A stretch of 64,000 nucleotides of DNA from Paenibacillus andongensis (GTDB lineage: Bacteria > Bacillota > Bacilli > Paenibacillales > NBRC-103111), in contig NZ_CP104467.1 in NCBI RefSeq assembly GCF_025369935.1, forward strand, positions 321,501-385,500, in the 5' to 3' direction. Position numbers and translations under genes: made by a program. The notes beneath the pieces were generated by a model. That model did not search any database and had not been told where the DNA came from. It saw only the letters and a list, made by a program, of their open reading frames with translations. Below are positions 41,412 to 50,016 of the stretch, in pieces. Within the stretch, counting starts at the first letter, position 1, and each line of letters starts with the position of its first letter.

Positions 41412-42218
41412 CTATGGCATCTGAGCTTTAATCCCTGCAAGTGCATCACTGATCTTCGTTTCAAGCTTAAAGATGCTTTCTTTTTCTGCATTCATTTGAC
41501 GGGATAGGGAAATCATGGAGGTAAGTGAGCTCTGAACGGCATTTGTATCTTCTTTTTTTGCTCCTTGTTTAAAGGCAGTCCATATCGGGGAGAGGCTGTT
41601 TTGGATTGTTTTATATGCACCTTGTTTGGCTTTGATCTGTGCGTTTATGGGGTCTATGTCATTCAGACTCGTGCGGATTTTTTTCGTTGCCTTGGATGCT
41701 TTGTCCTTAGCAGATTGCAACGCTTTTACTTTGGCGCTGATGTCGATACGAGCTAGTTGTACGGGGATTTTCATAGCAGCAGCTTGGATTCTTAGCAGGG
41801 TGGTCAAACTTTTACTGTTCAGCAATCGGGCGGCTTCAATTTGTTTGTTTAGCGCGGTGTATTGAGATAATAATGGCTGATGCCGAGCTCTCGTTCGCGT
41901 GATCTCCTCCTCCAATTTCGCCAATTTGGCGGAATCGATTTCTTTGGCCTGATTGCCCAGCTCTGCCGAAGTGTCCTTATTTCTGCTATGCAGTGTATTG
42001 ATCTTGGCGTCCCATTCCTGTTCTTGTTTCTGAAGGGAAAGGAATTCGGTGTAAAGCGAACTGATTTTATTCGCTTGTGTTTGTGTTGCGCCGGCAATCG
42101 TTTTATCCAGAGAGGCTTGAATCGTGGTTGTGATTTCGAACGAAGCGGCTGATGCCAATTCAGCTGGAATAGCTGAGGCAAGGGCTAAAGCGGTGAGCAA
42201 AGCAGTGAAATTTTTCAA
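41412..42218 (-). CDS. Secreted coiled-coil protein
   Basis: A 268-residue exported protein from TTG at 42218, with GGAGG upstream. The signal peptide ends PAELASAAS. The rest is almost entirely helical, with long heptad stretches (AKLAKLEEEITRTRARHQPL; VKALQSAKDKASKATKKI). No enzymatic domain is visible; it resembles Paenibacillus secreted helical proteins of unknown role. A long hairpin with T-tract lies in its 5' leader. Confidence 0.65.
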   Translation of the reverse strand: MKNFTALLTALALASAIPAELASAASFEITTTIQASLDKTIAGATQTQANKISSLYTEFLSLQKQEQEWDAKINTLHSRNKDTSAELGNQAKEIDSAKLAKLEEEITRTRARHQPLLSQYTALNKQIEAARLLNSKSLTTLLRIQAAAMKIPVQLARIDISAKVKALQSAKDKASKATKKIRTSLNDIDPINAQIKAKQGAYKTIQNSLSPIWTAFKQGAKKEDTNAVQSSLTSMISLSRQMNAEKESIFKLETKISDALAGIKAQMP

Positions 42219-42250
42219 TAGACAACCTCCTTCAAGTTACAAAATGGGAT

Positions 42251-42327
42251 GTGAATACAACAAAAAAAGCACCTGCAAGAAAGGCCATCGGCCTTATCTT
42301 ACGGGTGCTTCCGTCGTAAGTATTCAC
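42251..42327 (-). promoter_or_regulatory. Leader structure: long hairpin with T-tract inside an 8-bp inverted repeat
   Basis: On the minus strand, AAGCACCC...AAGGCC / GGCCTT...GGTGCTTTTTTT forms a long hairpin (about 42264-42310) ending in seven T, 45 bp before the secreted coiled-coil gene. The whole is bounded by GTGAATAC (42251-42258) and GTATTCAC (42320-42327). It looks like a leader terminator with an alternative closing helix, or the terminator of a short RNA. Confidence 0.45.
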
Positions 42328-42463
42328 TCGAATATGATACGAGTACTATACCAAGCCGCGAGCGAAGGTGTCAATAAGAACACCAAATTTGCACCGAGTG
42401 ATACCTGTGAATTAAACTAGCTAAGACTGGTAAAATAACCACGACTAAAGGATGGAACCACCC

Positions 42464-43222
42464 ATGATGAATCAACTTTCGATCAACGATTTAAAACGGT
42501 TCAAAAACGAACTGACACGATTTATGATGACGTATAAGTTCGCACTGGATGAAATAGAGACCAGAATTGAAATTCTCGTGCAGGAATTCGAAATGCTGCA
42601 TGAATATAATCCAATTGAACATACCAAATCTCGCTTGAAATCACCGGAAAGTATCTTTCACAAGCTCAATAGAAAGGGAGGCGATCTCTCGTTCTCAGGG
42701 ATTAAGGAGAGTATTAAGGACATCGCAGGGATGCGCATTACGTGTTCATTCGTCTCTGATATTTATGTCATAAGCCAGATGCTGAAGAGTCAAAGCGACC
42801 TTAAAGTACTGGATGAAAAGGATTATATTAAGAACCCGAAGCCTAATGGCTACCAGAGTCTCCATTTGATCATCGAAGTGCCTGTACATATGTCGGATCG
42901 ATTAGAGAGTGTGTGCATCGAAGTTCAGATTCGAACGATTGCAATGGACTTTTGGGCAAGTTTGGAGCATAAAATCTATTATAAGTTCAATCAAGGCAAT
43001 CAAGCTGTACCCGCACGGCTTCTGGATGAATTAAAGCAAGCGGCTGCGGCCGCGTCAGCTTTGGATCTGCAAATGGAACGCTTGCATGCCGAAATTGAAG
43101 TTATTAAAGAAGAGCAATCGGAATCTATGGACGATAAGTTGAATCGAATTATCATTAACAATCAGCAATTTGCTCTGCCACAAGCATTGCTGGAGCTTTT
43201 AAATGATGAGGAGGTGAAGTAG
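42464..43222 (+). CDS. Small alarmone synthetase (YjbM/RelQ-like GTP pyrophosphokinase)
   Basis: A 252-residue single-domain (p)ppGpp synthetase. ESIKDIAGMRITCSF, KNPKPNGYQSLHLI and IEVQIRTIAMDFWASLEHK are the RelA_SpoT synthetase motifs; no hydrolase, TGS or ACT domain is present. A helical C-terminus probably mediates tetramer formation. ATG 42464 is 11 nt from AAAGGA, which overlaps the in-frame ATG 42452. It makes the alarmone from GTP/GDP and ATP in the cytosol. Confidence 0.92.
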   Translation: MMNQLSINDLKRFKNELTRFMMTYKFALDEIETRIEILVQEFEMLHEYNPIEHTKSRLKSPESIFHKLNRKGGDLSFSGIKESIKDIAGMRITCSFVSDIYVISQMLKSQSDLKVLDEKDYIKNPKPNGYQSLHLIIEVPVHMSDRLESVCIEVQIRTIAMDFWASLEHKIYYKFNQGNQAVPARLLDELKQAAAAASALDLQMERLHAEIEVIKEEQSESMDDKLNRIIINNQQFALPQALLELLNDEEVK

Positions 43223-43269
43223 TATCCGCTAATACCCGCTAATTGGATGACGCCCCTTTTCATTTCTGT

Positions 43270-43278
43270 GGTATAATC
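43270..43278 (+). promoter_or_regulatory. Extended -10 promoter element
   Basis: TGGTATAAT, 31 bp upstream of the next gene, in the 86-bp gap after the alarmone synthetase gene. Confidence 0.5.
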
Positions 43279-43308
43279 AAAGGAACGGAATTAGAAGGGT
43301 GCGAGGAA

Positions 43309-43536
43309 ATGAATTCTTTTGAAGACTGGAATCAAAAAGTAAAGTCAACGTTCAACGCTACTAGTAATGAAGTCGTATTAACGGTTATGGAGGCAGGGGA
43401 ATCATTGGGTCTCTCCAAGGATCAAATGAAACTTTATGTGGACAAACACAAGTTAACCAAAGTGCCAATTATGAGAAGCGTTCATCGCTACCTTTTATTA
43501 AAAAGCGAAATTGATGAGATCGTGGGGAGATTATGA
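43309..43536 (+). CDS. Small hypothetical protein (75 residues)
   Basis: ATG 43309 lies close behind GCGAGG; the frame continues upstream to 43243 without ribosome site. The product is mixed helix with VMEAGESLGLSKDQMKLYVD and MRSVHRYLLLKSEIDEIV, suggestive of a small DNA-binding helical fold (excisionase-like) but not diagnostic. It overlaps the DUF6526 gene by 4 bp (ATGA), so they form an operon. Confidence 0.6.
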   Translation: MNSFEDWNQKVKSTFNATSNEVVLTVMEAGESLGLSKDQMKLYVDKHKLTKVPIMRSVHRYLLLKSEIDEIVGRL

Positions 43537-43973
43537 GTAACGGACACCAAAACTATGCAAATCATCGTAGACTGCATCCGCTGTTTCACTTTGTTTACAG
43601 TTTACTGGCGCTGGGTTTAGTGATTCTATCACTTATCCAGCTCGTTAGGTCAGTGCAATCCGGGACAGGCGTGCTGCCCGCCGCTATTTTAATGCTCATT
43701 TCAATCATTTTAGTTGTTGTATTCCTACTTGTACGGTCCTACCCTTTAAAAGCGCAGGATCGCGCGATACGGGCCGAAGAGAATCTCAGACACTATGTGT
43801 TGACTCAGAAGCTGTTGGATACCAAGCTCACGATGGGGCAAATTACGGCTTTGCGCTTTGCTTCCGATCAGGAGTTTCCTACACTTAGTAAGAAGGCTGC
43901 TGCAGAGCAGTTGTCACCAGACGCGATTAAGAAGTCGATCAAGAGCTGGAGAAGCGACAATTATCGCATATAG
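43533..43973 (+). CDS. DUF6526 family membrane protein
   Basis: A 146-residue protein with two adjacent membrane segments (FHFVYSLLALGLVILSLIQL; AAILMLISIILVVVFLLV) followed by a charged cytosolic domain, AQDRAIRAEENLRHYVLT and ITALRFASDQEFPTL, characteristic of DUF6526. Function unknown. Translationally coupled to the preceding small gene. Confidence 0.75.
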   Translation: MSNGHQNYANHRRLHPLFHFVYSLLALGLVILSLIQLVRSVQSGTGVLPAAILMLISIILVVVFLLVRSYPLKAQDRAIRAEENLRHYVLTQKLLDTKLTMGQITALRFASDQEFPTLSKKAAAEQLSPDAIKKSIKSWRSDNYRI

Positions 43974-43993
43974 TGCTGTTTTTTTAAAAGATT

Positions 43994-44028
43994 GAGACAC
44001 ATCCGTGACGGATTGTGTCTTTTTTTTC
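43994..44028 (+). terminator. Terminator
   Basis: AGACACATCCG-TGA-CGGATTGTGTCT stem followed by eight T. Confidence 0.8.
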
Positions 44029-44110
44029 GACAAATTAGTTATTTTATCCTAGGACTTCTGGTACAATTTCATTAGGCGCTTTAAGCGTCGATTCTAAAAT
44101 GAGGTGTATC

Positions 44111-47100
44111 ATGAGCCGTATGATGTTTAGCAAAACCTATCAGACCTTTCTACATAAATTCGCTGAAGATAAGCAAGAGTATGGGAAAGTTTTACTCCTA
44201 TTCGCTTATTTATTTTGTGTCGTTTCAGCCTCCACCATCGGGAGAACAGCGGCAGATACGCTTTTTTTAAGCCGATTTGATAATTCCTATTTGTCTCTGA
44301 TGTACTTGCCGCAGGCTCTCGTCATGATTATGGCGGGCATCCTTTTTCAAAGATACTCACCGAAGGTTCGATTGGAAAGCCTCATGAAGATCTTAATTCC
44401 GCTTATCTCCGCACTGGTTCTAGTTTCTAGATTCGGTGTGGGACTTGAACTTCGCTGGGTATTTCCCGTTATCTATATCGGCTATGATGTGTTTAATTTC
44501 CTGATGATTGTTTGTTTCTGGCAGTTCGCCACATCGGTGATGAATCAGAGGAAAGCGAAGCAGATGATTGGAATCGTAGGAAGCGGTGGGATTACGGGGG
44601 GGATTTTAAGCGGTTTTGGGCTAAAAGCACTCGTTCCGCTCGTAGGCACGGCGAATCTAATTTATTTTTATGCGGGTCTGCAATTGCTTGGTTTGGTGGT
44701 CGTTTATTTGATATTAAATTTCGCTAAGGAAACGATAGAAGCCAAACCGGCACAGCCTAGGACAACAACGTCGAAGCAAGCCGTACAGCGGAAATCAGGT
44801 TTATTCGCGAGCGTTCCTCATCTGAAATATGTGGCCATTCTATCCGCAGCACTCGTATTATCTCTGACATTAATCGATTATCAATTCAAGGTGATCTTGA
44901 GAGGGACTTTGCAAAATGAGGCCTTGGCTGGATTTATGGGCAGCTTCTATGGCTTCTCCGGGCTGATTGCTTTGTTTGTTCAATTGTTTATTTCCAGTCG
45001 CATTTTGACGCGATTCGGTGTGATGACCGCCTTGCTTGTCTTCCCGATTACCTTAATAGCCGGCAGTTTCGGCATTCTAGTTCTGCCTGTACTAGCGATG
45101 GCTGTCATCGTGAAGGGGAGCGATAAAGTTGTTGGAGATACGCTCTACTCGTCAGTGAGCCAATTAGTGATGTTTCCTGTTCCACCGGAATGGCGGGGCA
45201 AAGCGAAGAGCTTCCTAGATGGCATTGTGCGCAATGGGGCCAAAGGGTTGGCGGCTATTTGTTTACTTGTCGTTACTCGGCTGCTAGCTCCTGAACAACT
45301 GAGTTATATCGTGCTGGCTTTGCTTGTCATTGGTATCATTGCAGGGATAAAGGTCAAGAAAGCCTATCTGCATACCCTCTTGTCCAATCTCAAAACAGGG
45401 GGAGACGATCTTCAGAAAGTTGAGCTCAATCTGATGGATCCGGCCAGTCGGCAAATCCTGATTGATGCGCTATTTAGCTCGGATAAGCAGCAAGCTTTGT
45501 ATGCCTTCGGTCTTTTGCGAGAGATAGACTCCTTCGACATAACGCCTCATATGGACGGGCTGCTTCATCATCCAATTCCAGAAATGTGTATAGAAGCCTT
45601 GGACTATGTGGAGCAAAAGGCTCCGGGCGGTTTTGAACCTATCCTGCAATCCTTGGCGGCAACCGAAAACAACCAGGTGAAAGCGAAAGCCATACTTGCG
45701 CTAGCGGCGTACGCCAAAGAGGAATATGTGGATGAAATAACCGTTCATCTGGAAGATCAGTCGGTGGAAGTACAAGCTGCTGCCATCGCTGGATTAGTCA
45801 AATATTATAGCATTGAGGGCATGTTTCGAGCCGTCGGTAAACTGAAGCAGATGATGGAAAGCGGGCAGGAAGAAGAACGGATCGCGATGGCTGCTTTATT
45901 CGGGCAAATTCGGGTGAAAAACTTCTATAAACCACTGATTTCTCTCTTACAAGACAGCAGTCCCCAGGTGCGTATTCGTGCCTTGGAGTCTGCGGCTATT
46001 CTTCATGTACCTCCGTTAATTGAACCGATTATTGCCATGTTAAAAGACAGCCAAACCCGGCGCTACGCCACCCAGGCCCTTGCTGCTTATGATGAGCAGG
46101 ATATTTTGCCACAGTTAGCGCCTTATTTGAACCAGATAGAGATTGGCTTGTATTTACCTGCTGTATTCGAACGCATTGCAACTCAAAGTGCCTTCGATAT
46201 GCTCTTCGACGGTTACGAGGCTGCCCGCTATGACATGCGGGATCGGATTCTGGAATCGCTGCTTCGCATGCATAAGCGACTGCCTTTTGTGGACAGCCAG
46301 CAAGTAGAGTCTTATATTTTCCACGAATTAAAGCTGCATGGACAGTTTGCCGAGCACGGGGCGAGCATTGTTGGGGTAGAAGGCTTCGCTGATATCGAGA
46401 ATATCGTTAGAGAAATTCGAACAGCGATCAGTCGACGCATCTTCCAGTTGTTATCGCTCATCTATGAAGAGAAGACGATGCAGGCTGTCTATCTCGACTG
46501 GTCCGAAGGGGATTCCAGGCAGCAGGCCAATGCGGAAGAAGTGATCGATCAAACGCTGCGAGGAAGCTTACGTACGGAAATGACCACATTCATGTCAGGC
46601 TCAAGCAAAATGGTGAGGAATTCAGTAACAGACATGCCGCTCAGCGAACATTTGAACTGGTTATCCGCGCAGGGGGATGACTGGCTCAAGCAAGCGATAC
46701 AACATCTCACCGTGAACCAGCCGGGAACTTCACCAAATGAGGAACTCTCGGAGCTGATGCATCGGGTTCATTTACTCCGTCATGTTTCACTGTTCCAAGG
46801 GATGACAAGCAGAGATCTATCTGTCATTGCACGCAGATTACATAAGCTGAGTGTTCAGAAGGGGGCTGCCATCATTCATGAGGGGGATATGGGAGATTCC
46901 CTGATGATTATGGATGGAGGCCGAGCCGGCGTATACCGAAATGGGCAGCCGCTAGGCGAGGTGAAGCGGGGAGATTGCTTCGGTGAAATGGCTATTCTGA
47001 CTCAGGGAGTCCGAACAGCGACCATTCGAGCCGAGGAAGATGTGCATCTGTGGCGACTGGATTCATCTGTTTTCTACGATATGATGTTCGACCAGACCAG

Positions 47101-47701
47101 CATTGCGGTTGAAATCATGAAGCTGCTATCCCGCAGGCTGCGGTCTGAACTTACGCGGGGACAGTCAGCGGATAAGTCCGAGCTGGAACAAACGCACGCG
47201 GCAGATAAGTTCGAAGCGGAACAAAGCAACGCAGTAGCCGCTGCCACTCTGCAAGTTTCTGAAACCAAGACAACAGAAGGCTTAACGAAGGACGAAGTGA
47301 TTTTACGGCGGATCCTCGTGCTGCAAAAAATAGATTTATTCGTGCATTTAACTCCGGAGGATTTCATGTGGCTCGCTCAAAGGGTAGAAGAAGTCGCCTA
47401 CGAACCTGGAGAAGTCATCTGTCGCGCAGGTGATTTCGGAGATACCATGTATGGCATTGTTGAAGGAAGCATTCGTGTGCATAAAGGCAGTGAAGAGTAC
47501 GCGGTACTAGAGGAAGGTGCGTTCTTCGGTGAGATGGCGATCATCGACAGCGGTCCTCGCTCGGCCGACTGCACAGCGAAGGAAGCTGCCGTCCTGCTGC
47601 AGCTTCATCGGGATTTGGTGCTGACCTTTTGTTTCCAGAATATTGATGTGCTGCGCAGCATGATGAGAGTTATCGCGGATCGACTGCGGGGTATGAGCTA
47701 G
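44111..47701 (+). CDS. Nucleotide-transporter-like protein fused to HEAT repeats and two cNMP-binding domains
   Basis: An 1196-residue fusion. Residues about 20-430 form twelve membrane segments similar to ATP/ADP (NTT/Npt1-type) carriers and MFS proteins (STIGRTAADTLFLSRFD, KAKQMIGIVGSGGITGGILS). About 440-700 are HEAT-like helical pairs with repeated VQAAAIAGLVKY-type segments. Two cyclic-nucleotide-binding domains follow (about 880-1000 and 1060-1190), with phosphate-binding cassettes FGEMAILTQGVRTATI and FGEMAIIDSGPRSADC. ATG 44111 follows GAGGTGT. It is presumably a nucleotide-gated or -sensing membrane transporter; the substrate and ligand are unknown. Confidence 0.82.
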   Translation: MSRMMFSKTYQTFLHKFAEDKQEYGKVLLLFAYLFCVVSASTIGRTAADTLFLSRFDNSYLSLMYLPQALVMIMAGILFQRYSPKVRLESLMKILIPLISALVLVSRFGVGLELRWVFPVIYIGYDVFNFLMIVCFWQFATSVMNQRKAKQMIGIVGSGGITGGILSGFGLKALVPLVGTANLIYFYAGLQLLGLVVVYLILNFAKETIEAKPAQPRTTTSKQAVQRKSGLFASVPHLKYVAILSAALVLSLTLIDYQFKVILRGTLQNEALAGFMGSFYGFSGLIALFVQLFISSRILTRFGVMTALLVFPITLIAGSFGILVLPVLAMAVIVKGSDKVVGDTLYSSVSQLVMFPVPPEWRGKAKSFLDGIVRNGAKGLAAICLLVVTRLLAPEQLSYIVLALLVIGIIAGIKVKKAYLHTLLSNLKTGGDDLQKVELNLMDPASRQILIDALFSSDKQQALYAFGLLREIDSFDITPHMDGLLHHPIPEMCIEALDYVEQKAPGGFEPILQSLAATENNQVKAKAILALAAYAKEEYVDEITVHLEDQSVEVQAAAIAGLVKYYSIEGMFRAVGKLKQMMESGQEEERIAMAALFGQIRVKNFYKPLISLLQDSSPQVRIRALESAAILHVPPLIEPIIAMLKDSQTRRYATQALAAYDEQDILPQLAPYLNQIEIGLYLPAVFERIATQSAFDMLFDGYEAARYDMRDRILESLLRMHKRLPFVDSQQVESYIFHELKLHGQFAEHGASIVGVEGFADIENIVREIRTAISRRIFQLLSLIYEEKTMQAVYLDWSEGDSRQQANAEEVIDQTLRGSLRTEMTTFMSGSSKMVRNSVTDMPLSEHLNWLSAQGDDWLKQAIQHLTVNQPGTSPNEELSELMHRVHLLRHVSLFQGMTSRDLSVIARRLHKLSVQKGAAIIHEGDMGDSLMIMDGGRAGVYRNGQPLGEVKRGDCFGEMAILTQGVRTATIRAEEDVHLWRLDSSVFYDMMFDQTSIAVEIMKLLSRRLRSELTRGQSADKSELEQTHAADKFEAEQSNAVAAATLQVSETKTTEGLTKDEVILRRILVLQKIDLFVHLTPEDFMWLAQRVEEVAYEPGEVICRAGDFGDTMYGIVEGSIRVHKGSEEYAVLEEGAFFGEMAIIDSGPRSADCTAKEAAVLLQLHRDLVLTFCFQNIDVLRSMMRVIADRLRGMS

Positions 47702-47948
47702 GGGAAAGTAACCATAAGGAGCAGGGACGAATAATTGACTTGGGGCGCGTTGTTTTGGGGGAGGACGGTGGCTGTTTAACCCCGAGCGCGGACTCGTGAA
47801 CGATATTCTGAGCAAATTAGGGATCACTGAACCTTCCTGGCTGGCTGAGATGCCTTACGCTAAGGGATGCCAGCTGGTTAATGTGATGTTGTGTTTTGTA
47901 CAACATTAGCTCATAGACAAGCTCAATCAGCTGACTTTACTCACCAGC
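47702..47948. other. Intergenic stretch
   Basis: No convincing gene. A 37-codon frame from GTG 47801 to TAG 47911 lacks a ribosome site and any recognised domain. Confidence 0.4.
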
Positions 47949-47992
47949 AAAAAAGGATGCAAACCGTAAACCGGCTTTGCATCCTTTTTTTT
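47949..47992. terminator. Bidirectional terminator
   Basis: AAAAAGGATGCAAA / TTTGCATCCTTTTTT stem with inner GCCGG-type pairing, between the fusion transporter and the convergent siderophore operon. Confidence 0.85.
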
Positions 47993-47997
47993 GGTTG

Positions 47998-49002
47998 TTA
48001 CCCTCTACGCAGACGCTCCTTACGCAGCAAGTAGATGAAATACGGCGCGCCGATGACGGCGGTCATGATGCCCACGGGCACTTCCCGCGGGAGGATAATG
48101 ATGCGGCCGAGCAGGTCGCCGAGCAGCATCAAATCGGCGCCGATCAAAGCCGCCAGCGGGATCAGCCATTGATGCCGAGCGCCGACGATGCTCCGCGCGA
48201 TATGGGGCGCGATCAGGCCAATGAAGCCAATCGCGCCAACGGCCGAGACGGAGATGCCGGCGAGAGCGACGGCAAGCAGCAGCAGCCAGAAGCGCTGCTT
48301 CGCAATGTTCAGCCCGAGCGAGGTGGAGATATCGTCTCCAAGCTGAAAAATATTCAGCTTCGCAGAGCTCGCCCACACGATAGGCAGGAGCCCGGCGATC
48401 CACGGCAGCAGCGCGTACACATCGAGCCAGCTTCGGTTCCATAAGCTTCCGGACAGCCAGAGCAGCGCCATGTTGATGTCGCTTGGGTGTCTGACAATCA
48501 AATACTGTGTGCCGGCTTGAAACACAGTCCCAATGGCAACGCCTACCAAGGCAAGAGAGGCAGGAGGGAGTGCTAATCGGCGACTTAACAGGAGTAGAAG
48601 AAGGAATGCTGAGAAGGCGCCAATGAACGCAGCAATGGGCAAGAAGTAACTTGGCGATTTGGGAAAGAGAAAGATAACAGCCGCAGCCATGAACCCGGCC
48701 CCTTTGGTAATCCCTATAACATCAGGACTGGCAAGCGGATTTCTTACCAAGCTCTGTAGAATAACGCCGCCAACCGCCAAACCAAATCCTGCTAAAATTG
48801 CAACTAAGATACGTGGTAATCGAACCTGATGAATGATGAAATAAGACGGGCTTTTCTCATCCATGAATCCAGCCCATACATCTCCTAATGGGATACGTAC
48901 CGCGCCAACATGTGCATAAATGATAGCAAGTACAATCATAATTGCGCATGCTGCCAGCAGAGAAAAAGCAGGTTTTCGCATTGCTCGTGCTATCCTTTTC
49001 AC
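47998..49002 (-). CDS. FecCD-family siderophore ABC permease (second)
   Basis: A 334-residue BtuC/FecCD permease with about nine or ten membrane segments: VRLPRILVAILAGFGLAVGG, QSLVRNPLASPDVIGI and GAIGFIGLIAPHIARSIVG are the family signatures. It overlaps the first permease gene by 4 bp. It resembles YfhA of B. subtilis, whose system takes up hydroxamate-citrate siderophores such as schizokinen. No ATPase gene follows; the B. subtilis counterpart borrows a separately encoded ATPase. Confidence 0.9.
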   Translation of the reverse strand: MKRIARAMRKPAFSLLAACAIMIVLAIIYAHVGAVRIPLGDVWAGFMDEKSPSYFIIHQVRLPRILVAILAGFGLAVGGVILQSLVRNPLASPDVIGITKGAGFMAAAVIFLFPKSPSYFLPIAAFIGAFSAFLLLLLLSRRLALPPASLALVGVAIGTVFQAGTQYLIVRHPSDINMALLWLSGSLWNRSWLDVYALLPWIAGLLPIVWASSAKLNIFQLGDDISTSLGLNIAKQRFWLLLLAVALAGISVSAVGAIGFIGLIAPHIARSIVGARHQWLIPLAALIGADLMLLGDLLGRIIILPREVPVGIMTAVIGAPYFIYLLRKERLRRG

Positions 49003-50012
49003 CGCGCACCTCCTTGCTTGCGAGCCAAGTAGATGAAGTATGGCGCGCCAATCGCGGATGTCACGATGCCAACCGGTGATTCGAATGGAAACGCGATAAA
49101 ACGGCTGAGGAAGTCAGCATATAGAAGCAAATTCCCCCCAAGTAGTGCTGTTAACGGGCCAAGAATCGTTAAATTCGTGCCAACCATGGCGCGAGCTATG
49201 TGCGGAACAAGGAGACAAACGAAACCAATGGGACCACATAAGGCTACTGCGGATCCGGCGAGTAAGATGACGAGCATCATACTGATTCCACGCACGAGGT
49301 TAATACGCCCTCCTAAACCTGCTGCAATGTCGTCATCCATTAGCAGCAGCTTAAATGAGGGGAGCATGAAGCTGAATAGCACAATGCCGCCTACAAAAAA
49401 AGGTAAAATGATGCGAACTTCCGTCCAAGCCGCTTGGTTCAAGGAGCCAACAAGCCAGAAGATCATGCTGTCAGTGGCATGCTGATTCATGATGATGAAG
49501 CCTTCGGTCAGCGAAGACATGAGGAAGTGGATGGTTATCCCGGCTAGGGCTAAACGCACGTATTGCTGACGTCCAGTCCCCGCTAGTGACCAAATCAACA
49601 GCGCGCTTAGGGCTGCCCCTACGAAAGCGAAGCCAATTAGGCCTATATTGCCAAAATGGGGTAAAGCGACAAGTCCCACCACCACGGCCAATGCCGCTCC
49701 GGCATTAATCCCGAAGATGTGGGGGGATGCTAGCGGATTCTTGGTTGTAAGCTGTGTAAGCAGCCCTGCTAAGGCCAACTGCATACCTACCATGCATGCC
49801 ATGATGGCACGTGGTAAACGTAGTGTTTGGATGTAGAGGTGAGCTTTGTCACTGCCTTGGTAGGTCAAGGCCTCGAACAAGGTACGCCAAGGGACTTGAG
49901 CTTGGCCCCATTTCAAACTACAGATCACACCTATCATCATAATCAGAATAGTGATTGAAAAAAGGAAGAGCAGAGGCCATCTACGGCTCTGCTTCTCATA
50001 CTTAGGCTTCAT
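48999..50012 (-). CDS. FecCD-family siderophore ABC permease (first)
   Basis: A 337-residue permease paralogous to its downstream neighbour: LRLPRAIMACMVGMQLALAG, TKNPLASPHIFGINAGAAL and GPIGFVCLLVPHIARAMVG. It resembles YfiZ of B. subtilis. The gene starts 4 bp after the receptor gene ends and overlaps the second permease by 4 bp, so the three form one operon. The two permeases would form a heterodimer in the membrane. Confidence 0.9.
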   Translation of the reverse strand: MKPKYEKQSRRWPLLFLFSITILIMMIGVICSLKWGQAQVPWRTLFEALTYQGSDKAHLYIQTLRLPRAIMACMVGMQLALAGLLTQLTTKNPLASPHIFGINAGAALAVVVGLVALPHFGNIGLIGFAFVGAALSALLIWSLAGTGRQQYVRLALAGITIHFLMSSLTEGFIIMNQHATDSMIFWLVGSLNQAAWTEVRIILPFFVGGIVLFSFMLPSFKLLLMDDDIAAGLGGRINLVRGISMMLVILLAGSAVALCGPIGFVCLLVPHIARAMVGTNLTILGPLTALLGGNLLLYADFLSRFIAFPFESPVGIVTSAIGAPYFIYLARKQGGAR

Positions 50013-50016
50013 TGGA

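Noticed and set aside
47801..47911. 37-codon frame downstream of the nucleotide-carrier fusion
   Set aside because: No Shine-Dalgarno site and no similarity recognised; too short to support.
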